Part shown: piece by piece, positions 5,144-5,373 of the stretch
Layout: each line of letters begins with the position of its first letter
Numbering within the stretch: the stretch's first letter is position 1
Source: Candidatus Benthicola azotiphorus
GTDB lineage: Bacteria; Gemmatimonadota; Gemmatimonadetes; Palauibacterales; Palauibacteraceae
Assembly (NCBI GenBank): GCA_947581745.1
Contig: CANPVW010000013.1
Location: 1 to 5,373, forward strand
Reading direction: 5' to 3'
Length of the DNA stretch: 5,373 nucleotides
Notes under the pieces: model-generated
Databases searched by the model: none
Told to the model about the DNA's origin: nothing
The model's input: the letters and a program-made list of their open reading frames with translations, nothing else
Program-made: the position numbers and the translations under genes

Positions 5144-5373
5144 ATGCAGACGCGAACGAAGTCGGCGTTTCTTCTCCTGGCGGTGCTCGTGCTGGGCGTC
5201 GCGATCGGGTTCCTGATCAGCGGGGTCCTCCACAACCGCAGGCTGGACCGGATCGCCCGGATCCGGACGGGTCCCGGAATCGCGCAGCTCGTCGAGCGGG
5301 TCGTGCGGCCGGAGAGCGAGGAGCAGCGGATACGGCTGCGGGAGGTGATGGAGAGCGCCGGTCCTCGGTTCGC
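5144..5373 (+). CDS. Small membrane-anchored periplasmic protein, third gene of the ECF operon (3' truncated)
   Basis: The frame opens at ATG 5144 and runs to the window edge, giving 76 visible residues with no stop. AGGAG (5133-5137) is 6 bases before the ATG and overlaps the anti-sigma stop codon, so the gene is co-translated with its neighbour. The protein begins MQTRTK, followed by a hydrophobic segment (about 8-29, FLLLAVLVLGVAIGFLISGV) that is probably an uncleaved anchor with the C-terminus in the periplasm. The rest is charged and helical (RRLDRIARIRT, SEEQRIRLREVMES). The layout of an N-terminal anchor followed by a charged helix with an EEQ...LREV segment recalls periplasmic CpxP/ZraP/CnrX-like stress or metal sensors that accompany ECF systems. 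With only the first part visible this remains a guess. Confidence 0.65.
   Translation, partial: MQTRTKSAFLLLAVLVLGVAIGFLISGVLHNRRLDRIARIRTGPGIAQLVERVVRPESEEQRIRLREVMESAGPRF

Noticed and set aside
1..5373. Mobile elements, CRISPR array, tRNA or rRNA genes
   Set aside because: No repeated units, transposase or integrase motifs, terminal inverted repeats, cloverleaf or rRNA-like segments were seen. The window is almost fully occupied by the listed genes.

Overview
The window is GC-rich (by eye about two-thirds G+C) bacterial chromosome, densely coded, with every supported gene on the + strand. It must come from an LPS-making, double-membraned bacterium: it carries the end of an outer-membrane beta-barrel gene, a CMP-Kdo-type synthetase with two enzymes that modify the Kdo sugar, and an ECF sigma factor with a membrane anti-sigma factor. 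Base composition, the short unassigned barrel protein and the ECF/anti-sigma/small membrane protein trio would suit Gemmatimonadota or a similar high-GC Gram-negative lineage. That placement is only an inference; no marker gene here fixes the taxon.

Layout. 1-450 is the 3' end of a beta-barrel outer-membrane protein ending in the terminal Phe of a BAM-recognised last strand. A GC-rich hairpin (458-481) and a weak promoter candidate follow. 550-3593 is a tightly packed kdsB-kdnA-kdnB cassette. 3623-3961 is an alkyltransferase-like (ATL) DNA-repair protein, which has Trp in place of the methyl-accepting Cys of MGMT. 3962-4118 is a non-coding gap with a candidate ECF-type promoter. 4119-4733 is an ECF sigma factor, 4726-5133 a single-pass anti-sigma factor without the zinc motif, and 5144 to the window end the start of a small membrane-anchored protein.

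How it works together. KdnB oxidises C8 of Kdo, KdnA transaminates the product to 8-amino-3,8-dideoxy-manno-octulosonate (Kdo8N), and KdsB activates the sugar with CMP for transfer to lipid A. The close match of both Kdn enzymes to the pair characterised in Shewanella oneidensis, and their position directly after kdsB, make this the best-supported and most interesting reading of the window. The inner core of this organism's LPS probably carries an amino-Kdo, putting a positive charge next to lipid A. The ATL gene follows 29 bases after kdnB and may be read from the same transcript. The ECF module is probably a separate, self-regulated unit. No mobile element, CRISPR array, tRNA or rRNA was seen.
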